Shown here in pieces: positions 52,007-62,515 of a DNA stretch of 64,000 nt. Both the position numbers and the translations under genes were made by a program. Source of the DNA: Synechococcus sp. AG-679-A04. Its GTDB lineage: Bacteria > Cyanobacteriota > Cyanobacteriia > PCC-6307 > Cyanobiaceae. Every line of letters begins with the position of its first letter. Within the stretch, counting starts at the first letter, position 1. The notes under the pieces were generated by a model. It was not told the origin of the DNA. It saw nothing but the letters and a program-made list of their open reading frames with translations, and did no database searches. Where the stretch lies: contig QCUI01000002.1 of assembly GCA_003210775.1 (NCBI GenBank), positions 1-64,000 of the forward strand. The letters run 5' to 3'.

Positions 52007-52105
52007 GAGCGTGAGTATCCAAAGCCAGATTGCGAACAGTGTGCCGACTGGAATCACGATCACTAGCAGCTGAGCGATCACCAGATTGCGAACTTCAGGG
52101 TCCAT
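51995..52105 (-). CDS. Very small membrane protein, 36 aa
   Basis: The frame MDPEVRNLVIAQLLVIVIP continues VGTLFAIWLWILTLRSR. It forms one membrane helix with an acidic start and basic end, as in small thylakoid or membrane-stress proteins. No strong Shine-Dalgarno. It lies three bases behind the exported protein gene on the same strand, so coupling is possible. Confidence 0.5.
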   Translation of the reverse strand: MDPEVRNLVIAQLLVIVIPVGTLFAIWLWILTLRSR

Positions 52106-52108
52106 TGT

Positions 52109-52501
52109 TCAGAACGGAATCACCAGTGACCAGCGTTTACGTCTGTAACGCCAACGTTTGCCTGAGTCCTCAGCCTCTGGGACTGCGCCTGCATTGAACC
52201 CTTTCGGATCTCCAGGATTGTCGCTGACCTCAGTAGCCCCCTGCATCGGCAATTCAAATCCCAGAACTTGGTCACCTTCTTTTTTGCAAGTCCGCACTGA
52301 ATTTTGCGCAGAGCTGGTCCATAGCCCTGCTCTGCGCACGCTGTAATCACCAGCGGATTCAGCCCAACGATTGCATGCTCGCAAAGCGGACTCTGGCGAC
52401 TCATACCTGCCAAGGGCTTCGATGAAGCTGATGAGGTTGGGAATCTGAGTCACAACCAATGCAGCCAGGAGAAACTGCGTGATTGGGCTTGATTTCATCA
52501 T
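52109..52501 (-). CDS. Membrane-anchored or secreted hypothetical protein, 130 aa
   Basis: N-terminal hydrophobic segment (MKSSPITQFLLAALVVTQIPNLISF), then ESALRACNRWAESAGDYSV, SSAQNSVRTCKKEGDQVLGFEL with two or three Cys, and a strongly basic end (GKRWRYRRKRWSLVIPF). Not recognised. Same strand as the 36-codon gene. Confidence 0.55.
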   Translation of the reverse strand: MMKSSPITQFLLAALVVTQIPNLISFIEALGRYESPESALRACNRWAESAGDYSVRRAGLWTSSAQNSVRTCKKEGDQVLGFELPMQGATEVSDNPGDPKGFNAGAVPEAEDSGKRWRYRRKRWSLVIPF

Positions 52502-52683
52502 GCTGTGTCTCTCCCTCACGATCACCGAATCCGCACGCCATGCAGAAAACGGGGCTCAACAATGCCTAGCTGCAACCAGGGAAGGCTGGATGCCGATGTG
52601 GCAACTCTCTCTGTGTGCCTCGTGGCACTGACAGAACTGCCAATCAAGCTTAATTTCACTCCAATGGTTTCAGTCAGGGTCGG

Positions 52684-53475
52684 ATGTGGTTGTCGGATTC
52701 CGAGCAGGCGAAAGATGGAGCAACCGTCTCAACCCTGCAGGAGATCGGTGAACTGCTCCGACAGGCCCGCGTCGAACAGGGTCTGAGCTGCGAGCAACTG
52801 GCTCAGTCTCTGAAAATGGGCAGCGAACAGTTGCAGGCTCTGGAAAGTGGTGATCTGGAGAGGCTTCCTGAACCGGTTTTCATCAAAGCGATGACCCGCA
52901 GGGTCGCCTCCAAGCTCGGCCTCGATGACGACTCCCTGATCAGAAGACTTCAAGACGTTCTGCCAGCTCCCAAGACCGCCAACAGCCTGTCGAGCTCTCT
53001 CCCCAGCGGTGGTGCTGAAAACGGTGCTGTCGCAATGAGCTTGGGAAGCAGGAAAAAACCTGCCATGCCATGGCAGCGCCTGGCCCTGGCTGCTCTGGCG
53101 ATCGGCGCTGTCACCGGTGGGGCAATGGTGGTAGCAAGTCAGCGTCGCGCCGTTGAGCCTGACTCCCTCAAGGCTGCTACCGAACTGAAACAAGCCACTG
53201 CGACAGCTCCTCAACCCGTTGCACCCGAGCAGAAGCCTGCAGGAAAGATTTCCATCAGCAGCCAAGAACCCAGCTGGGTCTTAATCCGCAATAGCGAAGG
53301 CGACGTCGTGTACGAGGGAACCCTCTCTGAGCGCAAAATCCTTTCTGCAGACGCGAAACTGGAGATCCTGCCCGGACGTCCCGACCTGGTCTTGATCAGT
53401 AATGGAGACGATGCACCGAAGCCCCTCGGACCCATCGATCAGGTGCGTTGGTACAAACTCAATCCTGAACGATGA
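52684..53475 (+). CDS. RodZ-like helix-turn-helix membrane protein
   Basis: The 263-residue protein has an XRE-like HTH (about 15-85: EIGELLRQARVEQGLSCEQLAQSLKMGSEQLQALESGD), a linker, one membrane helix (PWQRLALAALAIGAVTGGAMVVA, about 128-150), and a periplasmic DUF4115-type domain (KISISSQEPSWVLIRNSEGDVVYEGTLSE). This is the RodZ layout, which links MreB to cell shape. Its end overlaps the ppx end by 17 bases. Confidence 0.85.
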   Translation: MWLSDSEQAKDGATVSTLQEIGELLRQARVEQGLSCEQLAQSLKMGSEQLQALESGDLERLPEPVFIKAMTRRVASKLGLDDDSLIRRLQDVLPAPKTANSLSSSLPSGGAENGAVAMSLGSRKKPAMPWQRLALAALAIGAVTGGAMVVASQRRAVEPDSLKAATELKQATATAPQPVAPEQKPAGKISISSQEPSWVLIRNSEGDVVYEGTLSERKILSADAKLEILPGRPDLVLISNGDDAPKPLGPIDQVRWYKLNPER

Positions 53476-55120
53476 TCTTGAGGTTCAGACCAGTGACATC
53501 CCTCACCAGGGCTGAACAACTTTCGAGACTCCACTGTTCAAGGCTGAGGTTCTGATTCAGACGCTCCGGCACCAGCTCCAGGATCAGATCACTGTCTTTC
53601 ACCTTGGCTTTCAACGTCTGAACCACGGGATCGGGACGTCGATCCAGTGCAGCGGCCAGACGCAGCAATAAGGCCATCTCTGACACTGTCCTGCGATTAT
53701 CACGGGTCTGAAGCGCCTGCCAGGACTCATGACGCTTTTTAGGAAGACTGCGGCGGTGATAACGGGCGATGGCCGCGATCATCAGATGTTCGGATTCGGA
53801 ATAACCCAGCAGCTCGCCGTGGCGGATGAGATACCAGGAATGCTTGTGATATGCACTCAGATTGATGTGCTGACCACAGGCATGAAGCATGGCCGCAGCC
53901 CAGAGAAGATCTCGGCCGGATCCGTCATCACGGTGCAAGGTCTTGTGGGTGCTGTCGTAGAGAGTGAGTGCGTGGCTGGCAACCCGCTCGGCACGGGCCT
54001 GATTGACCGCAAAACGTTGCACCTGATGGACCACGGTGCGCTGGCGGATACTGCTCTGAAAACTGAAGCGGTCTTCGAGAAGGCCATGGCGCAGCATCCA
54101 ATCCACGATCAGCCCCTCACGCAGAGCCCGTTCGCTCAGGACCAGTTCATCGACTCCGAGCATCTGCATGGTGGTTTGCAGGATGAGCGAACCGGGCACG
54201 ATGATTTCTGCGCGCCGATCGTTGATGGCCGCCAGACCGCGGCGCTGCTCCGGTGTCATGACGGCCAGACGATCCACAACACGGTTCAGACGCTGCCTTG
54301 AAAGCTTGTAACCATGAAGCTTCAGAGGTGGCCGGTCATCTTCGCTGGCCGCCAACGCACCGATGGCCATTGCCGTGCCGCTGGTCGCGACAAGCACTGG
54401 CGTCTCTCCCGGCTTGATCCTTCGATGCACCTTGTCCACGGCCGGTTCCAGCGAGCCCTGGATGAAAGCCTGCAGAAATGAACGGCGCTGAGGAGGGATC
54501 GGATCGTCCTTGACGAAATCCCGCTGCAGCCGTACGGCACCGACGCGTGTACTGGTGAGTGCGCGTGCATCCCGACCATCCGCCAGGATCAGCTCGGTTG
54601 AACCTCCGCCAATATCCAGCACCAGATGAGGACGATCGCCAAAGGGCATGCCTGACAACACGCCCAGGTAGATCAGCCGTGCCTCCTCCGGACCACTAAC
54701 CAGATCCACATCAAGGTCGAGTTCATCTTTGATTGTTTGCAGAAAGTCCCTGCCATTTGGAGCCTCTCGTACAGCACTGGTCGCTGCGACAACGACCTGC
54801 TCCACGTGGTGGCTCACAGCCAGCTCACGAAAACGGCGAAGGCTCTCCAACCCTCTTGACATCGCTTCGGGTGTCAGTTCGCCTGTCTCGGGGTCTCTTT
54901 CTCCGAGACGGGTATTGGACTTTTCAGCCTGATCAATGCTGAAAGTTCCCAGAGCCACATCCACCGAAGCCACGAGCATGTGGGTGGAATTGGTGCCCAC
55001 GTCGATTGCGGCCACAGTCCTGACTTTTCGCGATCCACCCGGATCACGGAGGGATGAAGGCCTCACCATCTGATAGCTGGGGTCCACCGCGGTCGCTGGG
55101 GAAGACTCGGCACCTGACAT
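53459..55120 (-). CDS. ppx: Exopolyphosphatase (Ppx/GppA)
   Basis: Removes phosphate from polyphosphate or pppGpp. The 553 residues have the ASKHA part (VRTVAAIDVGTNSTHMLVASVD, VVAATSAVREAPNG, HLVLDIGGGSTELILADG, LVATSGTAMAIGALA) and an HD-type C-terminal domain (about 330-500; AAMLHACGQHINLSAYHKHSWYLIRHGELLGYSESEH). The ATG adds about 33 residues before the core; a longer open frame upstream is rejected because it runs into the divergent gene. Confidence 0.93.
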   Translation of the reverse strand: MSGAESSPATAVDPSYQMVRPSSLRDPGGSRKVRTVAAIDVGTNSTHMLVASVDVALGTFSIDQAEKSNTRLGERDPETGELTPEAMSRGLESLRRFRELAVSHHVEQVVVAATSAVREAPNGRDFLQTIKDELDLDVDLVSGPEEARLIYLGVLSGMPFGDRPHLVLDIGGGSTELILADGRDARALTSTRVGAVRLQRDFVKDDPIPPQRRSFLQAFIQGSLEPAVDKVHRRIKPGETPVLVATSGTAMAIGALAASEDDRPPLKLHGYKLSRQRLNRVVDRLAVMTPEQRRGLAAINDRRAEIIVPGSLILQTTMQMLGVDELVLSERALREGLIVDWMLRHGLLEDRFSFQSSIRQRTVVHQVQRFAVNQARAERVASHALTLYDSTHKTLHRDDGSGRDLLWAAAMLHACGQHINLSAYHKHSWYLIRHGELLGYSESEHLMIAAIARYHRRSLPKKRHESWQALQTRDNRRTVSEMALLLRLAAALDRRPDPVVQTLKAKVKDSDLILELVPERLNQNLSLEQWSLESCSALVRDVTGLNLKIIVQD

Positions 55121-55220
55121 GGCGCACCGTGATGGAGACGGGCCCACTCTGCCATCGGCGCTCCGGGCCGGGTCGCAGCTGATTAAGGTTCCGAAAATCC
55201 AATCGTCGGGTTCTGCGCAA

Positions 55221-56114
55221 GTGACTGGCACGACCTTTTATCGCGTCACGTCTCCCTGGGTGGCACTGCTGCGATGGAACAAGCCAACCGGACGCCTGAT
55301 TCTGCTCGTGCCAGCCGGGTGGAGTTTGTGGCTCGCGCCCAATGCTCCTCCGCCTGCAGCATTGGTGATGCAGATCCTGATCGGTGGGCTGGCCGTGAGC
55401 GGGGCCGGCTGCATCGCCAATGATCTCTGGGACCAGAGGATTGACAGAGAAGTAGAACGCACTCGCCAGCGTCCCCTCGCCAGCGGTGCACTGAACCGGA
55501 GCCAGGCTGCTGCTGCGCTGGTGCTACTGCTGGCTCTGGCCCTTGGAGTGGTGCTCAGCCTTTCGTCGCAGATGCTGCTATGCCTGCAACTGGCAGTCCT
55601 GGCACTCCCGCCGATCCTGATCTACCCATCAGCGAAACGCTGGTTCCCATTCCCTCAAGCACTGCTGGCGATCTGCTGGGGCTTCGCGGTGTTGATCCCC
55701 TGGGCGGCATTCACAGGAAGCATTAGTCCGTCGATCCCCCTGCTTGGATGCTGGTTCTCCACCTTGTGCTGGACCTTCAGCTTTGACACGGTCTACGCCA
55801 TGGCCGACCGTCCGGATGATGCTCGGCTTGGCTTGCGCAGCAGCGCATTGACACTCGGACGCAACGCCATCCGGACTGTTCGAGCGGGATATGGCCTGAC
55901 GGCGGCATCCCTGGCAGTAGCGGCTGCAGCTGCCGATGTGGGGGTGCTCTTCTGGCCTTTCTGGCTGATCGCCACCATTGGTCTTTGGCGATCCACACAA
56001 ACCCTGCGAGCCAGTGAACAGCAGCCGGCAACGATCTATGCACGCCATTTCGGACGTCAGGTCCAGATCGGAACCTTCCTGCTCATCGGCCTTGTGCTTT
56101 CACGCCTGGGCTGA
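55221..56114 (+). CDS. ubiA: 4-hydroxybenzoate polyprenyltransferase (UbiA type)
   Basis: A nine-helix membrane enzyme that joins solanesyl or similar chains to 4-hydroxybenzoate for plastoquinone synthesis in cyanobacteria. RWNKPTGRLILLVPAGWSLWLA, the first Asp motif NDLWDQRIDREVERTRQRPLASGALN, FPFPQALLAICWGFAVLIPWAA and DTVYAMADRPDDARLGLRSSA with the second Asp motif. The GTG gives 297 residues, the usual size; an ATG at 55119 would add 34 residues and overlap the divergent ppx start. Confidence 0.93.
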   Translation: MTGTTFYRVTSPWVALLRWNKPTGRLILLVPAGWSLWLAPNAPPPAALVMQILIGGLAVSGAGCIANDLWDQRIDREVERTRQRPLASGALNRSQAAAALVLLLALALGVVLSLSSQMLLCLQLAVLALPPILIYPSAKRWFPFPQALLAICWGFAVLIPWAAFTGSISPSIPLLGCWFSTLCWTFSFDTVYAMADRPDDARLGLRSSALTLGRNAIRTVRAGYGLTAASLAVAAAAADVGVLFWPFWLIATIGLWRSTQTLRASEQQPATIYARHFGRQVQIGTFLLIGLVLSRLG

Positions 56115-57031
56115 TGCAGCAATCCGAACATCTCTGGCCATTACCGAGTCCTTTGCAATTCGGCGACAAGGTCACCATTGCGGCTCCAAGTTCGGCGATC
56201 TGCGATGAATCCGGCCTGCTCCCAGGGATCACCGTGCTCAAGTCATGGGGTCTGACAGTGAACACCCCGGCCTGCCAGGGACGGCACTGGGGCTACCTGG
56301 CAGGGCTCGACAGCGAACGATTCAGCGATCTGTCTGCTGACGATGGGAGCGTATTGCTGGCCTGTGCCCGAGGGGGCTGGGGAGCAGCACGTCTTCTGGA
56401 ACAGACCATTCCTTGGAAGAAAGGATGGTTGCTTGGCTTCTCAGATGTCACAGCCTTGCTCTGCAGCCGCATGGCGAGGGGCTTTGGAGGAGGGATCCAT
56501 GGACCACTGGTGACAACGCTGGCTGGCGAACCTGCCTGGAGCCAACAGCGTCTTCATGATCTGCTGTTCGGTCATCCGGTTGCGCCCCTTCAAGGGAACA
56601 GCTGGGCTGGAGGCAGGGCGTCCGGCCCATTGGTCACGGTGAATCTCACGGTGGCATCCCACCTGCTCGGCAGCCGTCACTTGCCCGATCTGCGTGGAAC
56701 GATCCTGGTGATTGAAGACGTGGGTGAGGCTCCTTACCGCCTTGATCGGATGCTCACCCATTGGCGGCTCGTTGGCGGATTGCAGAATTTGGCAGGCCTT
56801 GGATTTGGTCGTTTCAGCGGTTGCGACGAGGAAGAGAACAGCGATCCAGCTCACACATTCAGCTTGGAGCAGGTCCTGAGAGAACGCACTCAGGACCTGG
56901 GCTGTCCTGTGGTTGCCAACTTACCCGTGGGTCACGGAGACGGAGGCAATGCGGCTCTGCCGATGGGCGTTCACGCTCAACTGGATGGCAACAGCGGCAC
57001 CCTGAGCCTGGAGCTGCCGACTCAGCGCTGA
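56114..57031 (+). CDS. ldcA: LD-carboxypeptidase (S66)
   Basis: Trims the terminal D-Ala from tetrapeptides in peptidoglycan recycling. The 305 residues have [43 protein letters not shown], the nucleophile [24 protein letters not shown] with the Glu, and [13 protein letters not shown] with the His. The ATG overlaps the ubiA stop by one base. Ten-base overlap with the end of ispD. Confidence 0.92.
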   Translation: MQQSEHLWPLPSPLQFGDKVTIAAPSSAICDESGLLPGITVLKSWGLTVNTPACQGRHWGYLAGLDSERFSDLSADDGSVLLACARGGWGAARLLEQTIPWKKGWLLGFSDVTALLCSRMARGFGGGIHGPLVTTLAGEPAWSQQRLHDLLFGHPVAPLQGNSWAGGRASGPLVTVNLTVASHLLGSRHLPDLRGTILVIEDVGEAPYRLDRMLTHWRLVGGLQNLAGLGFGRFSGCDEEENSDPAHTFSLEQVLRERTQDLGCPVVANLPVGHGDGGNAALPMGVHAQLDGNSGTLSLELPTQR

Positions 57032-57693
57032 GCGAGCACAGCCTCCGCCACGGTGAGATCGAACGGCGTAGTGACCTTGATGTTGGCGGGGCCTGCATCC
57101 AGCACCCTGACTGGCCATCCCAGGCGTTCAAACAGGGAGGCATCGTCGGTGACCGACCAACCAAGGGCCCTGGCCTGTGCATGGCCTTCACGCAGAGCCG
57201 CAACAGCAAAACCCTGGGGCGTCTGCGCTGCCCAGAGCTCAGCCCGATCTGGTGTTTCAGCGATGACTCCCCCTCTGTCCACACGCTTGATCGTGTCGGT
57301 GACAGGCGTCGCAGCGATCACCGCATCACCGCCAAGAACCGCTGCAGCACAGCGGTTGAACAGGCTGGGATCAACCAGACATCGAGCACCGTCATGGATC
57401 AAGACGTGCTCCGCATCCCCGGGGAGTGCGGCCAATCCTCGCTCCACCGATTCCTGGCGTGTGCTGCCACCTTCGATCCAGGCAACAGGCTTGGACGCCC
57501 CCTGCAGAAGGGGGGCAATCTCGTTCTGATCTCCAGGCTGACCGATCACCCCGATCCAACGGATGTCTTCAGCCGCAAACGCCGACTCCAGGGTCCAGGC
57601 GAGCAGCGGCCTGCCCCGAAGCATGAGCAGCAGTTTGTTGCGATCAGCTCCCATACGCCGGCCGCTGCCCGCTGCGGCAATCAACAGATGCAC
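57022..57693 (-). CDS. ispD: 2-C-methyl-D-erythritol 4-phosphate cytidylyltransferase
   Basis: Third step of the MEP route to isoprenoids. The 223 residues have [73 protein letters not shown] and [21 protein letters not shown]. The GTG has an excellent AGAGGAG seven bases upstream and matches the usual start; upstream ATG codons are less likely. Confidence 0.95.
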   Translation of the reverse strand: MHLLIAAAGSGRRMGADRNKLLLMLRGRPLLAWTLESAFAAEDIRWIGVIGQPGDQNEIAPLLQGASKPVAWIEGGSTRQESVERGLAALPGDAEHVLIHDGARCLVDPSLFNRCAAAVLGGDAVIAATPVTDTIKRVDRGGVIAETPDRAELWAAQTPQGFAVAALREGHAQARALGWSVTDDASLFERLGWPVRVLDAGPANIKVTTPFDLTVAEAVLAQR

Positions 57694-57765
57694 AAGCGAC
57701 TCCTCTTGCCAGCAGTCTGAAACGGCCTCCATACAATCAGCTCGCACCACCTGTGCTGCTGGTTC

Positions 57766-58596
57766 ATGCGCGTTCTCGCTCTCAGCCCTGGAAGCCTGCA
57801 GCAGCAGCTCGAGCGCCTACCGGCTCTCGCTGCTGCCGCTGATCAGCTTGAGGCCAGCCTCCAGGTGGCCTGCGATCCATCCCATCTCGGGTTGTGGTCC
57901 ATGCTGCCCGCGGTGAAAAAGGTGATTCCTTTCCCGTTCGACGCGACTCCGAACCTCTCGGATTGGGCCAACCTTCTCGGCCTGGTCAGGGAACCTGACT
58001 TCCAGGCATGCCTCAATTTCGCCACCGGGAGGCAGGTGAATTTAATGCTGTCCATGAGTCATATCCCGATGCGGGTGGCCACGGAAGGCTTTGCCAGTAC
58101 GGCCTCCGCCACGGTGGAAGCAGGCTGGACGCCACAGAAGCTTGAAGCCTTTCTGTCCCCGATGGGCGTTTCTCTAAATGCCGATGCCTTCCGCCTCAGC
58201 CTGCCTGCCGATGCCATGGAGAAAGCCCGCAGTGCTCAGCCGCCAGGGGATGGCCCTCTGCTGCTGCTTGCGCCCGGCGCCTTCCCTGGTGACTGGCCTC
58301 AGGAACGCTGGACCTCACTCCCGGAAACCATCCGCAGCAAGCTGCCCCAGTTGCGCAGCCTTGTACTGCCGACCGACCTCCCCGTCGCCGAGCGTGCCGC
58401 TGCTGTGGCCTGCGCTGATGTGGTGCTCAGCAGTTGTCCCCTCACCCAGTTGATGGCCACCTATTGCGGACTGCCTCTGGTTGCACTGGGTGCCAAAGCG
58501 GACCAGCTTCCCGAGAGGGAGATGATTCGCAGGCTCGACAGCGAGGATCTGTCCTCACTCTCGGTCTCCGATGTGATGCAGGCTCTCGGCTTCTGA
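57766..58596 (+). CDS. Family 9 glycosyltransferase (heptosyltransferase-like)
   Basis: The 276 residues have a GT-B fold shape: [61 protein letters not shown], and [26 protein letters not shown], all as in ADP-heptose:LPS heptosyltransferases but shortened. Acts on lipopolysaccharide or another glycan by inference. Divergent from ispD by 72 bases, overlaps the channel gene by one base. Confidence 0.75.
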   Translation: MRVLALSPGSLQQQLERLPALAAAADQLEASLQVACDPSHLGLWSMLPAVKKVIPFPFDATPNLSDWANLLGLVREPDFQACLNFATGRQVNLMLSMSHIPMRVATEGFASTASATVEAGWTPQKLEAFLSPMGVSLNADAFRLSLPADAMEKARSAQPPGDGPLLLLAPGAFPGDWPQERWTSLPETIRSKLPQLRSLVLPTDLPVAERAAAVACADVVLSSCPLTQLMATYCGLPLVALGAKADQLPEREMIRRLDSEDLSSLSVSDVMQALGF

Positions 58597-59696
58597 TGAG
58601 GCGCCCCAGGCGGAGCAGACAACAAGCTCTGCTCAGTGGCCGTCCCATTCAACTCAGACACCTCGCACAACCATGGTTGCTGCCTGGGCTGGCACTGACC
58701 ATGTTGGTCTTCGGTGGAGCGATCGGTTATCGAATCACCGAAGGATGGGATTGGGGGGATTGCCTCTGGATGGTGCTGATCACGATCAGCACCATCGGCT
58801 ACGGGGAAGTGGAGCCTCTCTCCCAGCCGGGGCGGTTGGTCACGGTGTTGATCATTGCCGGAGGACTGCTGGTTGTTCAGCTATCGATTCAGCGTGTTCT
58901 GGGGTTGTCAGAATCCGGGTACTTCCGTCAGGTACGGGAGCTGAGGTTTCGCCGGATGCTGCGGCGCATGCAAGACCACGTCATTCTTTGCGGCTACGGC
59001 AGGATCGGTCGTGAAATCGGCGAGCAGCTGCTGCTCGAAAAAGCAACAGTGCTGGTGGTCGAACTCGACCCGTTGCGTCAAAAAGCTGCTGAAGAACGCG
59101 GACTGAAGGTGCTCCAGGCCGACGCCACCCTGGACGAAACGCTGATGGAAGCAGGGCTGGACCGTTGCAGAAGTCTGGTGACTGCACTGCCGAGCAATGC
59201 AGCCAATCTCTACGTGATTCTGAGCGCCCGGGGACTGGAAAAGCGATGTCGTCTCATCGCGCGTGCTGACAGCGAGGAAGCGGCAGCGAAACTTGAACTA
59301 GCCGGCGCCAGTGTGGTGGTGAGCCCTTACGTGGCCGGTGGTCGGCTGATGGCGACAACGGCCCTGCGACCTCTGGCGGTCGACTTCACGGACCTGCTGG
59401 CCGGATCCGACTGCGAAATCGAGGAATTCCGCCTCAGTGAAGATCCTCTGCTGATGAGCCACATCGCCCACCGCAGCCTGCAGGAACTGGACCTGGCACG
59501 ACGCACCGGGGCCATGGTGCTCGCCATCCGTGACAACAATTCCATCGCGGCCAATCCCAATGGTGAGGTCACCCTGGCCCCTGGCCAGATGCTTGTGGTG
59601 ATGGGAAGCAAGCAGCAGCTGGAGGATCTTCGTGAGATTTTTGGTGATGCCATCGACGAAGTGGAAACGATGCGGGGCATGCAAGCCATCGAATAA
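58596..59696 (+). CDS. Potassium channel with TrkA-N (RCK) domain
   Basis: The 366-residue protein has two membrane helices (PWLLPGLALTMLVFGGAIGY and RLVTVLIIAGGLLVVQLSI) around a pore loop with the selectivity filter TISTIGYGE. A TrkA-N domain follows (about 120-240; HVILCGYGRIGREIGEQLL, the NAD site), then TrkA-C (about 270-345). Such channels open or close with ligand at the RCK ring. One-base overlap with the glycosyltransferase gene. Confidence 0.92.
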   Translation: MRRPRRSRQQALLSGRPIQLRHLAQPWLLPGLALTMLVFGGAIGYRITEGWDWGDCLWMVLITISTIGYGEVEPLSQPGRLVTVLIIAGGLLVVQLSIQRVLGLSESGYFRQVRELRFRRMLRRMQDHVILCGYGRIGREIGEQLLLEKATVLVVELDPLRQKAAEERGLKVLQADATLDETLMEAGLDRCRSLVTALPSNAANLYVILSARGLEKRCRLIARADSEEAAAKLELAGASVVVSPYVAGGRLMATTALRPLAVDFTDLLAGSDCEIEEFRLSEDPLLMSHIAHRSLQELDLARRTGAMVLAIRDNNSIAANPNGEVTLAPGQMLVVMGSKQQLEDLREIFGDAIDEVETMRGMQAIE

Positions 59697-59743
59697 GGAC
59701 TGAACCTTCAGGTCCCTACGATCAGCCGGTCACAGGTCCTTGC

Positions 59744-60496
59744 ATGAGCAGCATCCGCACCCTCGATGGCCAGATCGCTCTGGTAACTGGAGCCAGCCGT
59801 GGAATCGGTCGCGCCGTTGCCCTAGCCCTGGCTGAGGCCGGTGCTGAGGTGGTCGTGAACTATTCCAGCTCACCTGATGCAGCCGATGCGGTGGTCAGTG
59901 AGATCCAGGAATCTGGAGGTCAGGCCTATGCACTTCAAGCCAATGTGGCCGACGAGGAGGCTGTCAACGGTCTGATCAAGACCGTGATCGAGCGCAGTGG
60001 AAAGATCGACATCCTGGTTAACAACGCCGGCATCACCCGCGACGGACTGCTGATGCGAATGAAGACCGAAGACTGGCAGGCGGTCATCAATCTGAACCTG
60101 AGTGGCGTCTTCCTCTGCACCAGAGCCGTGACCCGCCCGATGCTCAAGCAAAAAAGCGGCCGGATTATCAACATCACCTCTGTGGTGGGCCTGATGGGCA
60201 ACGCTGGCCAGTCCAATTACGCCGCAGCCAAAGCCGGCGTCGTTGGATTCACCAAAAGCACCGCCAAGGAGATGGCCAGCCGCGGCATCACCGTGAATGC
60301 AGTAGCTCCGGGCTTCATCGCCACCGACATGACCAAGGACCTAGAAGCGGAGGGCATCCTCGCGGCTATCCCGCTGGGTCGGTTCGGAACTCCTGAGCAA
60401 GTGGCCGGGGCTGTGCGGTTTCTGGCCGCTGACCCTGCTTCTGCCTACATCACCGGTCAGGTTCTGCAGGTGGACGGCGGCATGGTGATGGGCTGA
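59744..60496 (+). CDS. fabG: 3-oxoacyl-ACP reductase
   Basis: NADPH-dependent first reduction of fatty acid elongation. 250 residues with IALVTGASRGIGRAVALALAE, ILVNNAGITRDGLLMRMK, NITSVVGLMGNAGQSNYAAAKAGV with Ser-Tyr-Lys, VAPGFIATDMT, and the C-terminal ITGQVLQVDGGMVMG. Typical in all parts. Confidence 0.97.
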   Translation: MSSIRTLDGQIALVTGASRGIGRAVALALAEAGAEVVVNYSSSPDAADAVVSEIQESGGQAYALQANVADEEAVNGLIKTVIERSGKIDILVNNAGITRDGLLMRMKTEDWQAVINLNLSGVFLCTRAVTRPMLKQKSGRIINITSVVGLMGNAGQSNYAAAKAGVVGFTKSTAKEMASRGITVNAVAPGFIATDMTKDLEAEGILAAIPLGRFGTPEQVAGAVRFLAADPASAYITGQVLQVDGGMVMG

Positions 60497-60521
60497 ACAA
60501 GCGCAGAGCCGACTTGCTGCG

Positions 60522-60698
60522 TCAACGCTCGAGTGGCTGCCCCAGTTCATCCCTGAGCTTGCGGATTCGCCGCAGCAATCTGAATCTGCGACTCCGCTCT
60601 GTTGCGGTCAAAAAGATGCGCAACGGCACATAGACCAGGGCCATGATTCCGGCCAGACCGGTCAGTAGAACAAAGAACAGTGCTCCTGAATTGCCCAT
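60522..60698 (-). CDS. Small membrane protein, 58 aa
   Basis: The frame MGNSGALFFVLLTGLAGIM leads into a membrane helix through ALVYVPLRIFL, then a basic amphipathic helix (ERSRRFRLLRRIRKLRDEL). Conserved-looking, function unknown. It lies between fabG and groL on the opposite strand. Confidence 0.68.
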   Translation of the reverse strand: MGNSGALFFVLLTGLAGIMALVYVPLRIFLTATERSRRFRLLRRIRKLRDELGQPLER

Positions 60699-60827
60699 GG
60701 GGCAACGCTAACGAGCGCAACCACCACCGGCAGACATTCAGCGGGCCGTGATTCGGCTTTCCCCACTTCCTGCACCTGTCAGGAGTCCAATCGTTATGGG
60801 ACATTGACGGACGGGTAAGTGTCGATC

Positions 60828-62489
60828 ATGGCCAAGCTTCTCAGTTTTTCGGATGAATCCCGCGCTTCGCTTGAGCGCGGCATGAATGCTCTTGCCGATG
60901 CCGTGCGCGTCACGATCGGCCCACGCGGTCGCAACGTGGTGCTTGAGAAATCATTCGGAGCACCAGACATCGTCAATGACGGCGACACGATCGCGAAGGA
61001 GATCGAGCTCGAGGATCCCTTCGAAAACATCGGCGCCAAGCTGATCCAGCAGGTGGCATCCAAGACCAAGGACAAGGCCGGAGACGGCACCACCACAGCA
61101 ACCGTTCTGGCACAAGCCATGGTGGAGGAAGGTCTCCGCAACACGGCAGCCGGAGCAAGCCCGATCGAACTTCGCCGTGGCATGGAAGCCGCTGTTGAAC
61201 ATGTCGTCAAAGGCCTGGCTGCGCTCAGCCAGGCCGTGAGTGGAGATGCCATCCATCAGGTGGCCACAGTCAGCGCCGGCGGCGATGAAGAAGTGGGCCA
61301 GATGGTGAAGGAAGCGATGGACAAGGTGAGCGTCGACGGGGTGATCACCGTCGAGGAATCCAAATCGCTGGCCACTGAGCTCGATGTCACCGAAGGCATG
61401 GCCTTCGACCGTGGCTACAGCTCCCCTTATTTCGTGACTGACGGCGATCGCCAGATCTGCGAGTTTGACAACGCACTGTTGTTGCTGACTGACCGCAAGG
61501 TGAGTGCAGTGGCCGACCTGGTGCCGGTGTTGGAAGCCGTTCAGCAGTCGGGATCTCCCCTTGTGGTTTTGGCCGAAGAGGTGGATGGGGAAGCTCTTGC
61601 CACCCTGGTGGTGAACAAAAATCGCGGCGTTCTGCAAGTCGCAGCTGTACGGGCTCCATCGTTTGGTGAGCGCCGCAAAGCAGCTCTGGCAGACATCGCC
61701 ATCCTCACCGGCGGCACGGTGATCAGCGAAGACCGGGCGATGACCCTCGAGAAGGTCACTCTCGCCGAACTCGGCCGCGCCCGCCGAATCACGATCAGCA
61801 AAGAAAGCACGACGATCGTTGCCGGAGAGGAAAGCAGTGACGCAGTGGCGGATCGTGTGGCCTCCATTCGGCGTGAACTTGAGAACACCGAGTCGGAATA
61901 CGACCGGGAGAAGCTCACCGAACGCATTGCCAAACTTGCCGGTGGCGTTGCTGTGATCAAGGTGGGAGCACCCACCGAGACCGAGCTCAAAAACCGCAAG
62001 CTGCGTATCGAGGATGCCCTGAATGCAACCCGGGCCGCCGTCGAAGAAGGAATTGTTGCCGGGGGTGGCTCCACATTGCTGCAACTGGCAGAAACCCTTG
62101 ATTCAGTTGCTGCTGAGCTGCAGGGAGATCAGCGAACGGGTGTGGAGATTGTCCAGCGCGCTCTGAGCGCTCCCCTCAAGCAAATCGCCATCAACGCCGG
62201 CGCCAATGGGGACATCGTCGTGGAGCAGGTGAGACGCTCCGGCCAGGGGTTCAATGCAGTGTCTGGCAAGTACGAGGATTTGCTGCAGGCGGGCATCCTT
62301 GATGCCGCCAAGGTGGTTCGCCTTGGACTTCAGGATGCTGTTTCGATTGCATCACTGCTGATCACTACCGAAGTGGTTGTGGCCGACAAACCTGAGCCAC
62401 CTGCTCCTGCTGCACCCGGTGGCGATCCAATGGGTGGTATGGGCGGCATGGGTGGTATGGGCGGCATGGGAATGCCAGGGATGATGTGA
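60828..62489 (+). CDS. groL: 60-kDa chaperonin, GroEL2 type
   Basis: The 553-residue chaperonin has [73 protein letters not shown] with the ATP site, and a GGM-rich tail ([18 protein letters not shown]). It starts [18 protein letters not shown], which marks the second, groES-free cyanobacterial paralogue. No groES is adjacent, and no CIRCE element is seen upstream. The ATG is preferred over a GTG three codons earlier. Confidence 0.97.
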   Translation: MAKLLSFSDESRASLERGMNALADAVRVTIGPRGRNVVLEKSFGAPDIVNDGDTIAKEIELEDPFENIGAKLIQQVASKTKDKAGDGTTTATVLAQAMVEEGLRNTAAGASPIELRRGMEAAVEHVVKGLAALSQAVSGDAIHQVATVSAGGDEEVGQMVKEAMDKVSVDGVITVEESKSLATELDVTEGMAFDRGYSSPYFVTDGDRQICEFDNALLLLTDRKVSAVADLVPVLEAVQQSGSPLVVLAEEVDGEALATLVVNKNRGVLQVAAVRAPSFGERRKAALADIAILTGGTVISEDRAMTLEKVTLAELGRARRITISKESTTIVAGEESSDAVADRVASIRRELENTESEYDREKLTERIAKLAGGVAVIKVGAPTETELKNRKLRIEDALNATRAAVEEGIVAGGGSTLLQLAETLDSVAAELQGDQRTGVEIVQRALSAPLKQIAINAGANGDIVVEQVRRSGQGFNAVSGKYEDLLQAGILDAAKVVRLGLQDAVSIASLLITTEVVVADKPEPPAPAAPGGDPMGGMGGMGGMGGMGMPGMM

Positions 62490-62515
62490 AGCCGCCAATG
62501 CGCGCCTAGCTCTGC

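Noticed and set aside
60699-60827. CIRCE operator before groL
   Set aside because: No TTAGCACTC-N9-GAGTGCTAA-like inverted repeat was found.
60951-62084. Long open frame (377 codons) on the minus strand of groL
   Set aside because: It lies entirely inside a clear chaperonin gene and is a codon-bias shadow with no family likeness.
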